Shown: positions 1 through 11,686 of the stretch, one piece after another
Layout: each line of letters opens with the position of its first letter
Numbering within the stretch: position 1 is the first letter of the stretch
Source: Beroe ovata
Taxonomy: Eukaryota; Ctenophora; Nuda; Beroida; Beroidae
DNA length: 64,000 nt
Direction: 5' to 3'
Assembly: GCA_946803715.1 (NCBI GenBank)
Contig: CAMPET010000124.1
Coordinates: forward strand, 1-64,000
The notes under the pieces: model-generated
Told to the model about the DNA's origin: nothing
Database searches by the model: none
The model's input: the letters and a program-made list of their open reading frames with translations, nothing else
Translations under genes and position numbers: made by a program

Positions 1-997
<997 letters not shown>

Positions 998-998
998 N

Positions 999-1116
999 CT
1001 TGAGTCTCAGCTCGTGTTTCCTCCAATATGTCCTGTGTAAATGCTGAAACAGATCCAGCCACACTCTTTGCGTACCCACCCAGCCATCCAGAGTAACTAC
1101 TGCCCTCCCCAGCCAT
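999..1116 (-). pseudogene. Golgin (GMAP-210-like) first exon, copy 1, cut at contig end
   Basis: This is the same 39-residue N-terminal exon as at 5710-5827, with Ala instead of Ser after the initiator Met. It stops at the N at 998, exactly at the splice-donor end of the exon, so no downstream exon is joined to it here. It is probably the allele of the complete copy on the other haplotype. It would be a broken gene only if the duplication is real. Confidence 0.6.
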
Positions 1117-1400
1117 AACAATTCTACATTCTGCAGTATTGATGATAAAATGTCTCCACATCGTTTAATCCATAATCAATCGTTTAATCCATAATCAACT
1201 CTGGAGTTTTGTTTTTTATAATTAATGCAATAAGACACTAATCATGGGATATGAATGTCGAATGAATCAAATGGGGAATAAATGTAATAATATAATCTGA
1301 GACTTTGTCAAAAGCATTAAAAAAGGAAAAGATATTGGAGGAAAATCATTCAACAGAACCATAACTTCAATACATGAATCCAAACAAAGGGTTGATTTCT

Positions 1401-1637
1401 TTAGACATATATCCCTGACCAGAGCAATGTGAAGAGAGTACCAAATCCAAGGAAGCTAGCAGCAGCAATTGACAACATCAACTCCATGGAAAGCTGTCTG
1501 CTAAACTTTGTAGAGGTTACCTCATAGACAAAGAACCAAGCCATGAAGAAAGTACCAATACTCATGAGCAGCAAGGTAAGTTGAGAATACATCCCAGGGT
1601 TGATAGGGGACATGTGAGGTTCATAATCCAGGTCCAT
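1401..1637 (-). CDS. TMEM258: TMEM258 (oligosaccharyltransferase subunit), copy 1
   Basis: This single-exon reading frame of 78 residues encodes the same protein as 6129-6365. It matches the small two-helix TMEM258 protein over its full length, including the conserved stretch AWFFVYEVTSTK and the C-terminal GIYV. It lies inside the duplicated block bounded by Ns, so it is most likely the second allele rather than a second locus. No disabling change is visible. Confidence 0.85.
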   Translation of the reverse strand: MDLDYEPHMSPINPGMYSQLTLLLMSIGTFFMAWFFVYEVTSTKFSRQLSMELMLSIAAASFLGFGTLFTLLWSGIYV

Positions 1638-1889
1638 ATTTGCTGCTACATGGGGAATGTCATGTGAGGTTCAATTGGAATTAAAATTGTACAGATCCAT
1701 GAATTCAATTCAATTCAATTATAAATTTCCCCAAGACCCTGTGATTTCATGGATCTCCATGAGATAAGTAATAATTAGTTAGAACATAACTTGTTCACAC
1801 CAAACAGCATCAAAATACTCTATACTGCCATGCATGACCCTGGCTTCAAGAGCTAGAAAGTATTGAGTTGCATAAATTTATTCTCATGC

Positions 1890-2185
1890 AAATTAATTTG
1901 CAGACGGTGCACCGAGCAAGCGTAAGTGGGACGCGCCGGAACGGATATTTAGAAAACGACCAATATTTGAATTGCATTGGACATTGCCGCGGGCATCAGT
2001 CATCTGTCCACTGTATGTGCGGGCCGCGCTGCCGCGCTGCGCGCCTTGCTTCGTCATGTTTCGGCGCAGCCTTTGCATGACTAGGCGCGCGCAAAATAAG
2101 TGGACAAATAACGTACGGCAAAAGTAAAAAACAACAACTGTGCTTGGCGCTGCGACGCGCAAGGCGTTGCACTTTATAATTCACA
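1890..2185. repeat. GC-rich dispersed repeat, copy in duplicate block
   Basis: This GC-rich island lies in AT-rich DNA. It contains gtggacaaataacgtacggc and catctgtccactgt, degenerate forms of the motif gtggacagataacatccggc that is clearest in the palindrome at 41.3-41.9 kb. The corresponding position in the other copy (7120-7520) carries a longer version with additional family modules. Confidence 0.65.
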
Positions 2186-2536
2186 ATTTATAACCAATAT
2201 TTGTAATTATTTTTCGGAGAAAATGAGAAGATAGAAAAGCACTTGATAAATATTTTTTTGATCTGTAATGAAAATCGTTCTTACTCTGTCTGACGAGTGA
2301 CTGTGAGTGAAGGACGCTGTTCTATCAAATTCAAACTACCAAAATATGTTATCATTCAATTTTGTAATTACCTTTGCAAATTCTTAAACTGGAGAGCTAG
2401 TAATGATCAATACCTACTCAGGGTCTTTCTGTCTTGCTTATTTTTGTGTCATTGACTAAATTTGATTTGGCAAGTGTAATCTTTCCTTCCTTCTAAAATT
2501 TATATTTTCTTAATAATCAGCTACCACTATGTGAAC

Positions 2537-2681
2537 TGAAATATGTGAACTGAACCTGTTAAGTGTTAATGGCGTGGCATAAAAATTTAGTGGTAAATAA
2601 ATAAATAATTTATTTATTTATTTACCACTAAATTTTTATGCCACGCCATTAACACTTAACAGTTTCAGTTCACATATTTCA
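2537..2681. repeat. Near-perfect 72-bp-arm palindrome, copy 1 only
   Basis: The two arms are reverse complements with one clear mismatch and meet in an A/T-rich centre (aaataaataaat) near 2609. The right arm is present at the matching place in the other copy (about 7765-7825), but the left arm is absent there. The palindrome therefore arose, or was lost, between the two copies, most simply by inverted duplication of about 70 bp. Confidence 0.8.
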
Positions 2682-3036
2682 TTATCAAACACATTTGACA
2701 GTGAGGTAATCTGAATTAAATGCCACACTTGCCAATAAATAAATCTCTTTTCAGGATCTCTGCTAATTTCGGCCCTTGCATCTCAAATTGAGTAGTTGTT
2801 GGTTGATATATGTAACAGTGGTAATGTGATGTAATTCATTCTATTTATTTGTATTTAATGTGAGATTTAATAAAAGTACTGAGCAGTAAAGACAAGTTTA
2901 TATAGGGTACATACACATTCTTGTATTAAACCATATTTTCAGCAACTAATGAGTAATGCTCATAGTGAATTATAGTTTACCTGAAATGGTTTTGATGATT
3001 GGTTTTAACAGAACAATCTCACTAGCACAACACAAC

Positions 3037-3162
3037 ATGCCTTTATCCAAAGATTTGCTGCACCCTAGTGCAGAGGAGGAGAAAAGGTCACATAAACTGA
3101 AGAGATTGGTCCAGTCACCTAACTCTTACTTCATGGATGTCAAATGTCCAGGCTGTTACAAG
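3037..3162 (+). pseudogene. RPS27: RPS27 first coding exon, copy 1; second exon missing
   Basis: The exon encodes residues 1-42, [20 protein letters not shown] through DVKCPGCYK, and ends at a normal AG|gtatgt donor. It is identical in protein to 8167-8292. The contig stops at 4699, equivalent to 10076, which is before the second exon at 10345. This copy is therefore incomplete in the assembly. The simplest reading is a haplotype duplicate, not a real truncated gene. Confidence 0.75.
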
Positions 3163-4700
3163 GTATGTAAATTCTCCATTGGATAGCATGAATTTGAATG
3201 AAGAACATCTTTTTCACTGCTGTTCACTTTGAGACTTCTTCAGTCATCAGAGACTGATCTAATTAGTTGCTAAAGAATCTTTATAGATTAGCTTACCTAC
3301 CTATTGGAATTTTCATCACTAGTTTACAGATAATGCTCAATTCCATAATAGTTCTCAGATGGTATTTGGCCACAGGTTTATGGTAAGTATAAGCTCCATA
3401 TGATTTAAAGGAGGGCTGATACTTGTACAATCAGAATAGGGTAGGTGATTTGGTGCAAAAAAAGACTCCAATGCCAGAAAGGTCATTGGATACCCTTATG
3501 TCACGCAAACTGATGCTCAGAAACAGAAGGAAAAATGTTTTGTCCCATTTTCATACAATATTACTTATTCCCAAGTATTTTTGGACACTGAATTGATTCC
3601 CGGTTGAGTTTTGGCAACATCAACCTTTCATTTGAGAAGAAATAAGAACTTTTCTTCATTCTCCAATAAGATGAGCTAGGTCAAAAATTCCTACAGATTT
3701 GCATTCTGCGTCAAAAAATTGGTCAGGAACGCTTATTTCTAGTATGCCCCCTGTAACGTAATTATTGACTGTTTGGCATCGGTGTGTCTCACGTGTTTGG
3801 AATCGTCATTAGGGCGTGGTTTCACGGCAAGTTTGAACTTCAAATGACCTTAAAGGGGGTTGATCCTTGTAGTGTGAGGGTGGGAGACATGATTTAATGG
3901 AAAAATAGTGTTGTTGATGTCAGTAATAAAAAGTCCTCATTCGAGACCCTCGAAATCGAAGTATAGAAGTGTGGATTCATTCATTCCACTTTCACCCATG
4001 CTCAGATCAGAAATTCAAAGAAAAACTTCTTGCCTATTTTTCATGTACATCCTATGGGTCCCATATATTTTCGACGCTGAATCCCGGTCGAAAGTCGGTT
4101 TATATTAAGTCCAATTATCATTTTCTTGGCATAAGACAAGATGAAATCATGCTTGCTATCAAAAAGCAAGCAGGGTCACGTGATGGTATTAAGTCATCTC
4201 TAGTCACGTGACACTAATTTGTTACTCACGTGGTTCATTATGTTCACATAATGATATGACAGTCACGTGGTTCTTTCTGTTCATTATAACTGCATTAGAT
4301 CATCTCCATACCAATGGAATTCTATCTCGGAATAGAATATGACGCTCCAAAAGACTGCAAGTATCATAGTTTATGCGGTAGAAAGATGGTAAATGTGGAG
4401 CATTTTGATATGGGCATGGTTGTAGGATTGGACAACAGGCCCTGGTGTGTGGGGTTACGAGAGTTTCCTAATATATGAATAGGGCGAAGAGTTACAGACA
4501 CCTTTTTTTGACAATGAGAGGAGTTTTAAAGCGCTAAAACGCATCAAGATTATCTGGTACATTCCTACAAAATAGTGATCCATTTATTCTCCATCGAATT
4601 GTCGAAGCATAAGAACACTGCACTATGATACACAATATTCACGGTGATAATGGCTATACTATGGCGACACCTTGAAAATCCTTTGTTGTTTCGTGATTCN

Positions 4701-5048
4701 GGATTTTGATAAGTTTCTTATAAAAGAAACTGAGTGTATGTCATATGTCTGTGGATGTCTGTGTCAGAATTACTTATCTGTGTATCGTGGCTGCTTCTTC
4801 TGTGTAATGTGTGTACATGTGTGCGTATCTGTGTCATGTGTGTACATTTGTCTGCGTATCTGAATCAAGTGTGTACACGTGTCTGCGTAACTGTGTACAT
4901 GTATCTGCGTATCTGTGTCAAGTGTACAATGTGCGAGTCAGTGTCAGAGTCGGGGTATCATGTGTGTGTGTGTGTGTGGGTATGTCGGTCAGCATCCGTG
5001 TCTGCGTTAGTTAGAGTAATTGAGTCACGTGCTCTCACGTGTACTCAC
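4701..5048. repeat. TG-rich low-complexity tract
   Basis: This is a long run of imperfect TGTGTC, GTGTAC and TGCGTA units, ending in a (TG)n stretch near 4960-4980. The open frames here are Cys/Val-rich simple-sequence translations and are not genes. It lies at the downstream edge of the golgin exons. Confidence 0.7.
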
Positions 5049-5827
5049 ATCTTTTTCTCTGACCACACTCCTCCACCTGTTGCCCACTTCCTGCAGTTGT
5101 AGTTCTGATACTTCCCTATCTTCTGCTGCTTCTGCTAGCTCCGACTTCAGTTTCGCTATCTGATAAATAGAGTCTGCTTGGAACTCTTCTCCAGAATATG
5201 TATCATTGTGTGATTCACTCGAAAAATACGGAAAGCGACAATCTGACAGAGGAACCAGCACCTACCTCGGCATCTAGTGTCTGGATTCTTGCCTCGCATT
5301 GAGCAGTCTTTTCATACGAGTGCTTGAGTAGAGAATCGAGATCTGAAATTCCAATTTGCAATAGGTAACGCCGATTTTAAAGCTTTGTGACTTAACTGTT
5401 ACAATGTACTTGACATACTAAGTATACACCATCTCTTATATTCCCATAAAACCAGCCACCACTCTATCCTTGGTCATACAGAGTTCATTCTTGCCGACGA
5501 ATCACGTTCAAATCACGATTCCGAACTATTAAAAGCGAAACACTAGATGACAGACCTCGCCTCAAGGAAGTAAGTATGGGCCCTGGGCCAAAAACTTGAT
5601 CGAGAATCAATTCAGCGTCAAAAACACATAGAAATCCAAAGCATCACAACATTACAAACTTATAAATACCTACCTATTTGATCTGTCACTAAACTCACAT
5701 AGCGATTACCTTGAGTCTCAGCTCGTGTTTCCTCCAATATGTCCTGTGTAAATGCTGAAACAGATCCAGCCACACTCTTTGCGTACCCACCCAGCCATCC
5801 AGAGTAACTACTGCCCTCCCCAGACAT
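5049..5827 (-). CDS. Golgin, GMAP-210/TRIP11-like, N-terminal exons (partial)
   Basis: Three minus-strand exons join in frame: 5827-5710 (starting MSGEGSS), 5342-5266 and 5159-5049, each with GT-AG borders. The first 39 residues are Ser/Gly/Thr-rich with spaced hydrophobics (SGWLGGYAKSVAGSVSAF). This resembles the curvature-sensing ALPS helix and the WLGG start of vertebrate GMAP-210, which tethers vesicles at the cis-Golgi and anchors IFT20. Exons 2 and 3 encode heptad-patterned coiled coil (LDSLLKHSYEKTAQCEARIQ; IAKLKSELAEAAEDREV). The rest of a protein usually near 2000 residues must lie beyond the gap at 4700, perhaps partly in 1-997. The assignment rests on the N-terminal motif plus coiled coil; another ALPS-bearing golgin is possible. 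Confidence 0.6.
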
Positions 5828-6128
5828 AACAATTCTACATTCTGCAGTATTGATGATAAAATGTCTCCACATCGTTTAATGTATAATCAATCGTTAAATC
5901 CATAATCAATTCTGGAGTTTTGTTTTTTATAATGAATGCAATAAGACACTTATCATGGGATATTAATATCGAATGAATCAAATGGGGAATAAATGTAATA
6001 ATATAATCTGAGACTTTGTCAAAAGCATTAAAAAAGGAAAAGATATTGGAGGAAAATCATTCAACAGAACCATAACTTCAATACATGAATCCAAACAAAG
6101 AGAGTCTATACTTTATGGGTTGATTTCT

Positions 6129-6365
6129 TTAGACATATATCCCTGACCAGAGCAATGTGAAGAGAGTACCAAATCCAAGGAAGCTAGCAGCAGCAATTGA
6201 CAACATCAACTCCATGGAAAGCTGTCTGCTAAACTTTGTAGAGGTTACCTCATAGACAAAGAACCAAGCCATGAAGAAAGTACCAATACTCATGAGCAGC
6301 AAGGTGAGTTGAGAATACATCCCAGGGTTGATAGGGGACATGTGAGGTTCATAATCCAGGTCCAT
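6129..6365 (-). CDS. TMEM258: TMEM258 (oligosaccharyltransferase subunit)
   Basis: This 78-residue single-exon frame aligns end to end with animal TMEM258, which is about 79 residues. TMEM258 is a small ER membrane subunit of the STT3A oligosaccharyltransferase complex that N-glycosylates nascent proteins. Two hydrophobic helices are visible, around residues 20-38 and 53-75, joined by the conserved loop YEVTSTKFSRQLSMELM. The C-terminus GIYV matches the family. The start is the ATG opening MDLDYEPHMSP; the internal Met at residue 9 is an alternative. The gene begins about 300 bp upstream of the stop-proximal golgin start on the same strand and is divergent from RPS27. Confidence 0.93.
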   Translation of the reverse strand: MDLDYEPHMSPINPGMYSQLTLLLMSIGTFFMAWFFVYEVTSTKFSRQLSMELMLSIAAASFLGFGTLFTLLWSGIYV

Positions 6366-7079
6366 ACTTGCTGCTACATGGGGAATGTCATGTGAGGTTC
6401 ATTTGGAATTAAAATTTGGAGTTAAAATATTTGGAATTAAAATAAATTTCCCCAAGACCCTGTGATTTCATGGATCTCCATGAGATAAATAATAATTAAT
6501 TAGAACATAACTTGTTCACACCAAACAGAATCAAAATACTTTATACTGCCTTGCATGACCCTGGCTTCAAGAGCTACAAAATATTGAGTCTCAATGATAT
6601 TGAGTGGTAAAGGTTGAGTATAAGCAGCTCATGAAAATAAGCTAACCTCAACTAATATGATTTAGTTCTTAATTGAGTAATGCAGTGAATGCTATTTCAG
6701 ATTAACATGAAACTTATCTATCAGTGAAAGACTATGTCAAGAATTTCATTTTGCAGTTGCATAAATTTATTCTGATGCAAATTAATTTGCATGAGAATAA
6801 TGCAATGAATGAATTCATTGCTGACACTACAGTTTACTACACCATTCTAGAGAACTTCATAGGTAGATATCTATCCATTGACACATTACAAAATAGGAAA
6901 TAGAAAAGAATAGAATTCTGTTCTAGATGTTGGATAATTATTCCCTTGTTCTCAAGTTCCTCATCATACAAGTTCCTCCTCAAGTTCCTTATCAGTTACA
7001 ACAATATCAGTGGAAGCAGAACCCCTTCACTGAAATCATATATTCCAAGGACAAAAATGGGGTCAAATGCAATCGCCTT

Positions 7080-7520
7080 ATATTTTTTTGCGCGTGGTGC
7101 CTCCTACAGTTGAGCTGGTGCGCGTGCGAGCACGCACCGAGTAAGCGTCAGTCGGAAGCGCCAAAACGGATTTATGAAAAACGGCCAAATTGATTGAGAT
7201 TGAGTAATATTATATGCAGATATGGCCGGCATGTTATTTTCCAACTGTATGTGCGCGCCGCGATGCGCGCCTTCGTCATGTTTCGGCCCTCGCATGACTA
7301 GGCGCGCGAAAAGTAAGTGGACAGATTCTGCAAAAGTAATAGACAACAACTGTGGCATGCATGTGCGCGGCGCTTCGCACGCGCAAGGTGAAGTATTGCA
7401 ACCAATATTTTGTCGATCGATGATAGACCCTGTCGAGAATTTCGTTTTGCGCGCGCGGCGCAAACTTATTCTCGCGGCTTGCATCAGCGGTCTAGCATCG
7501 CCAGACAACCAATATTTGCA
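7080..7520. repeat. GC-rich dispersed repeat with several shared modules
   Basis: The island contains atcgatgatagaccctgtcg, ggcttgcatcagcggtctag and gcgcgcggcgcaaac. All recur at 41,373-41,460 and its mirror image, and in part at 18,000-18,360. The corresponding place in copy 1 (1890-2185) lacks the bagaccctgtcg-type and cttgcatcagcgg modules, so the element differs between the two copies. No open reading frame in it looks protein-coding. Confidence 0.7.
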
Positions 7521-8166
7521 ATTATTTTTTGGAGAAAATGAAAAAAAGAAGAGCTTTAGCTGTAATGAAATTTGTTCTTGCTCTGTCTGATTGAACTACC
7601 AAAATAGGTTGTTACTCAATCTTTTAATTACGTTGTAAAATCTTAACCTGGAGATCAATACCTACTCAGGGTTTTTTCTGTTGGGCTTATTTTTTGTCAT
7701 TGAATAAGCTTGATTTGGCAATCTTTCCTTCCTTCTAAAATTTAAATTTTCTTAATCATCAGCTACCACATTTTATGCCACGCCGTTTACACTTAACAGT
7801 TTCAGTTCACATATTTCATCATCAAGCACAGTTGACAGTTAGCTAATCTGAATAAGATGCCACACTTACCAATTAATAAGTCTCTTTTCAGGATCTCTGC
7901 TAATTTCAGCCCTTGCATCTTAAATTGAGTAATTGTTGGTTGATATGTGAAACAGTGGTGATGTAATTCATTCTATTGATTTGTATTTAATATGAGATTT
8001 AATCAAAGTACTCAGCAGTTAAGACAAGTTTATATAGGGCACATACGCCTTCTTGTATAATCATATTTTCAGCAACTAATGAGTGATGCTCATAGTGAAT
8101 TATAGTTTACCAGAAATGGTTTTGTAGATCGATTTTAACAGAACAATCTTACTAGCACAACACACC

Positions 8167-10470
8167 ATGCCTTTATCCAAAGATTTGCTGCACCCTAGTG
8201 CAGAGGAGGAGAAAAGGTCACATAAACTGAAGAGATTGGTCCAGTCACCTAACTCTTACTTCATGGATGTCAAATGTCCAGGCTGTTACAAGGTATGTAA
8301 ATTCTCAATTGGATAGCATGAATTTGAATGAAGAACATCTTTCTCGCAGCTGTTCACTTTGAGACTTCTTCAGTCATCAGAGACTGATCTAATTAGTTGC
8401 TTAAGAATCTTTATAAATTAGCTTACCTACCTATTGGAATTTTCATCTCTAGTTTACAGATACTGCTCAATCCCATAATAGTTCTCAGATCGTTATTTGG
8501 CCACAGGTTTATGGTTAGTATAAGCTTCATATGATCTAAAAGAGGGCTTAAAAGATCTAAAAGTCGGCATTTGCTGATAACTTGTCCATTTTTTGAGCTA
8601 GGAACTTTAAATTTTTGTGGGAAAAATGTATGGACTATACCTATCTGACCACCAAGTTTCATCCAGAAACTCTGATCAGAAGCTGAGAAATGAACCTCTA
8701 CTTTTGTCGCGTTTTTTGTTGCGTTTTGTTGCGTTTTCTGTTGCGTTTTGTGGCACACCCTGTATAAGCTTCATATGATCTAAAAGAGGGCTGATACTTG
8801 TACATTCAGAATAGGGTAGGTGATTTGGTGCAAAAAGGACTCCAATGCCAGAAAAGTCATTTGATACCCTCATGTCACTCAAACCGATGCTCAGAAACAG
8901 AAAGAAAAATGTTTTGTCCCATTATCATACAATACTACTCATTCCCAAGTATTTTCGGACGCTGAATCGATTCCCGGTTGAGTTTCGGCTCTATCTCGCT
9001 TCCCTGAGAAGCTATTCGTCAGGTGACATTTACCTTTCATCTGAGAAGAAATTAGAACTTTTCTTCATTCCCCAATTAGATGAACTAGGTCAAAAATTTC
9101 TACTGATTTGCATTCTGCGTCTAAAAATTGGTCAGGAACGCTTATTTCTAGAATGCCCCCTGTAACATAATTATTGACTGTTTGCCATCGGTGTGTCTCA
9201 CGTGTTTGGAATCGTCATTTGGGCGTGGTTTCACGGCAAGTATAAACTTCAAATGACCTCAAAGGGGGTTGATCCTTGTAGTGTGAGGGTAGGAGACATG
9301 ATTTAATGGGAAAATAGTGTCGTTGATGTCAGTAATATAAAGTCCTCATTCGAGACCCTCGAAATCGAAGTATAGAAGTGTGGATTCATTCATTTCACTT
9401 TCACCCATGCTCAGATCAGAAATTTAAAGAAAAACTTCTTGCCCAATTTTTATGTATATCCTATGGGTCCCATATATTTTCGACGCTCAATCCCGGTCAT
9501 TTTCTTGGCATAAGACAGGATGAAATCATGCTTGCTATCAAAAAGCAAGCAGGGTCACGTGATGGTATGAAGTCATCTCTAGTCACGTGACACTAATTTG
9601 TTACTCACGTGGTTCATTATGTTCACAGAATGATATGACAGTCACGTGGTTCTTTCTGTTCATTATAACTGCATTAGATCATCTCCATACCGATGGAATT
9701 CTATCTCCGAATAGAATATGACGTTCCAAAAGACTGCAAGTATCAAAGTTTATGCGGTAGAAAGATGGTAAATGAGGAGCATTTTGATATGGACATGGTT
9801 GTAGGATTGGACAACAGGCCCTGGTGTGTGGGGTTGCGAGAGTTTCCTAATCTTTGAATAGGGCGAAGAGTTACAGACATCTCTTTTTGACAATGAGAGG
9901 AGTTTTAAAGCGCTAAAACGCATCAAGATTAGCATGTACATTCCTACAAAACAGTGATCCTTTTATTCTCCATCGAATTGTCGAAACATAAGAACACTGC
10001 ACTATGATACACAATATTCACGGTGATAATGGCTATACTAGCGACACCTTGAAAATCCTTTGTTGTTTCGTGATTCCAATACAATATTCTGATTCAGCGC
10101 CGCGGCTTGTTTGTATTTGCACACACGCATTTTACACAATACATTGTTGATGTACTTGTGGCTTTGATACATAAGGTGAAACGCAGGCACGATTTTGTAT
10201 AAAGTGTAAACCGATACAATGTCTTCAGAGCCTAGACAATAGTCATGTGGCATATATCTGTAGTATTTCCAACTAATTCCCACCAATAAAAACTCCATTA
10301 TCTGACGTATTGCAAGTCTCTCTATTACACATGTTCTCCCTCAGATCACCACAGTTTTCTCCCACGCTCAGACAGTAGTACTTTGCAGTGCGTGCAACAC
10401 GATCCTGTGTCAGTCGACCGGAGGAAAAGCCAGAATCACAATGGGATGTTCATTTAGGAGGAAGAATTAA
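8167..10470 (+). CDS. RPS27: Ribosomal protein eS27 (RPS27), two coding exons
   Basis: Coding exons 8167-8292 and 10345-10470 join in phase 0 to give an 83-residue protein, close to the usual 84. It is a small-subunit ribosomal protein with a C4 zinc finger. The zinc ligands are visible as CPGC at the end of exon 1 and CSACNTILC in exon 2. The core [16 protein letters not shown] and the C-terminal GCSFRRKN are typical. The start ATG matches the family N-terminus MPL.KDLLHP. The 2-kb intron holds a 31-bp-flanked insertion and a cluster of four CACGTG sites. Exon 1 is duplicated at 3037-3162, but exon 2 exists only here. Confidence 0.95.
8518..8790. repeat. Insertion flanked by a 31-bp direct repeat
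   Basis: The sequence gtataagcttcatatgatct with the following aaaagagggct occurs at about 8518-8548 and again at about 8760-8790. The roughly 210 bp between them, which include a tandem ttgcgtttt tract near 8705-8750, are absent from the matching place in copy 1 (about 3383-3415). This is an indel between the two copies with unusually long terminal direct repeats. Confidence 0.7.
9557..9648. promoter_or_regulatory. Cluster of four CACGTG sites in the RPS27 intron
   Basis: Four CACGTG palindromes start at about 9557, 9585, 9606 and 9643, three of them in the context tcacgtg. The same four are kept in the other copy at about 4177-4268 despite surrounding changes. CACGTG is the E-box bound by bHLH factors of the MYC/USF/TFE type in animals. 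A regulatory role in this intron is inferred; the motif is also common elsewhere in this window. Confidence 0.35.
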
Positions 10471-11686
10471 GAATTTCCATTTATTTTATTGAAATGAATC
10501 GTTTAAATTTGTTGAGAAAATGCCAATGCCTCGCGCGAGGTAAGTCATGGTTGCTTATTACTAGCAAAATTGCTCTGTGAAAAGTACGTGTGGACGAAAC
10601 TCAACGCACAATTTTTTGCGCGCGCAGACGCCGCGCGTCAATCCTCGGGTTGTGCGTGATGCGGTCTGAGTGTCAATATTATAATGCCAGAGTGGATTTA
10701 CCCGTCTCTACTTCATTGATTTTACTAGAATGAATGAAGTAGCGCGATTCACATGTCAAACTGACGTTTGAACGTTGAGCAGATATTTAAACATTTTATG
10801 AAAGTACGATTGAATGCCAAAGCCGAACGCAATTCAATTAATTGCATATCAGAGGAAGTTTATAGCTTAAAATGAACATGAAGTATCATCGCCCAAGCGT
10901 GAAGCGGTAAGCATTTACGCCATTTACATTTGGCATGTGCCGATTTGTGGGTGAAGGTTTTCCCTACAACACCGACGGCGCCAGCAAGGGTATAGAGCAA
11001 TCCAACCAACCGAGGTTGCAACCTTTCCATCGCGAGGTCCATGAAAAGGTCGGCTCGCGGTGCACGTGCGATGTTCTTGGTTCTGGAGTCTAATAAATAT
11101 CGCATAGTTGGATAAATGGATAAAACATTAATGTTATAGGCGCACATAAGAGTTAAATGACGGTAGACGTAGTTATAGAGACTTCGAAAACAAAGTGAAG
11201 GGCACGATTGTACACACGCTGGACGCCCCTATTTGCTAGTCCATTTTACTCTGGCCTGGACACTGGGTCAGGAAATGTGGGAACAAACACGACGCAGGCC
11301 CAACGTTCAAAATACCGTTCAAAAGTGCGCGCGCGGCTCACTGCAGATATCACTCTCAGCCCACAACAAAGTATTTGGATATTGCAGAGACCTCGCGCGG
11401 TACAGAAACGCATATTACCGATCGCCATTTTGTGCCATTGCCACTCAACACAATGTTTTGATCTATCATATTGCTTCAAATACAGTATCATTACAACAGT
11501 ATTTACATGAGATCTAGAAAATACGGAAAGGATTCACCCCTCGGTACACTTCAGCGGTCAAACTGGAATTGTGTTATTAACGAAAACCGGGAAAAAGAAA
11601 ACTAATTCTCCACCAGCTTCCGACAGCACAAATTCATCAATGACCAGCATTTTAGCCCCCCTTTATCCCTCGCTCTGTAGCGTTCA
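10471..11686. other. Intergenic, RPS27 to TXNDC9
   Basis: The two genes converge here. A GC-rich patch near 10610-10665 (gcgcgcgcagacgccgcgcg) and another near 11320-11400 resemble fragments of the dispersed GC-rich repeat. Open frames at 10860-11147 and 11208-11517 have no recognisable similarity or splice context, so I do not call them genes. Confidence 0.5.

Larger units (their letters stand above)
999..4699. repeat. Duplicate block matching 5710-10076, bounded by single Ns
   Basis: The first base after the N at 998 corresponds to 5710, and the last base before the N at 4700 corresponds to 10076. In between, the order is the same: golgin exon 1 (-), TMEM258 (-), a GC-rich repeat, RPS27 exon 1 (+), and a CACGTG-rich intron. 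The two copies differ by scattered substitutions and several indels of tens to hundreds of bases; copy 1 is 3701 bp and copy 2 is 4367 bp. Boundaries that coincide exactly with gap symbols favour an unmerged haplotype contig over a true tandem duplication. Confidence 0.85.
5710..10076. repeat. Second copy of the duplicated block
   Basis: Partner of 999-4699. This copy continues without a gap into unique sequence on both sides, so it is the better representation of the locus. Relative to copy 1 it carries extra sequence near 6580-6760, 6790-7110, 7400-7500 and 8550-8760. Confidence 0.85.
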
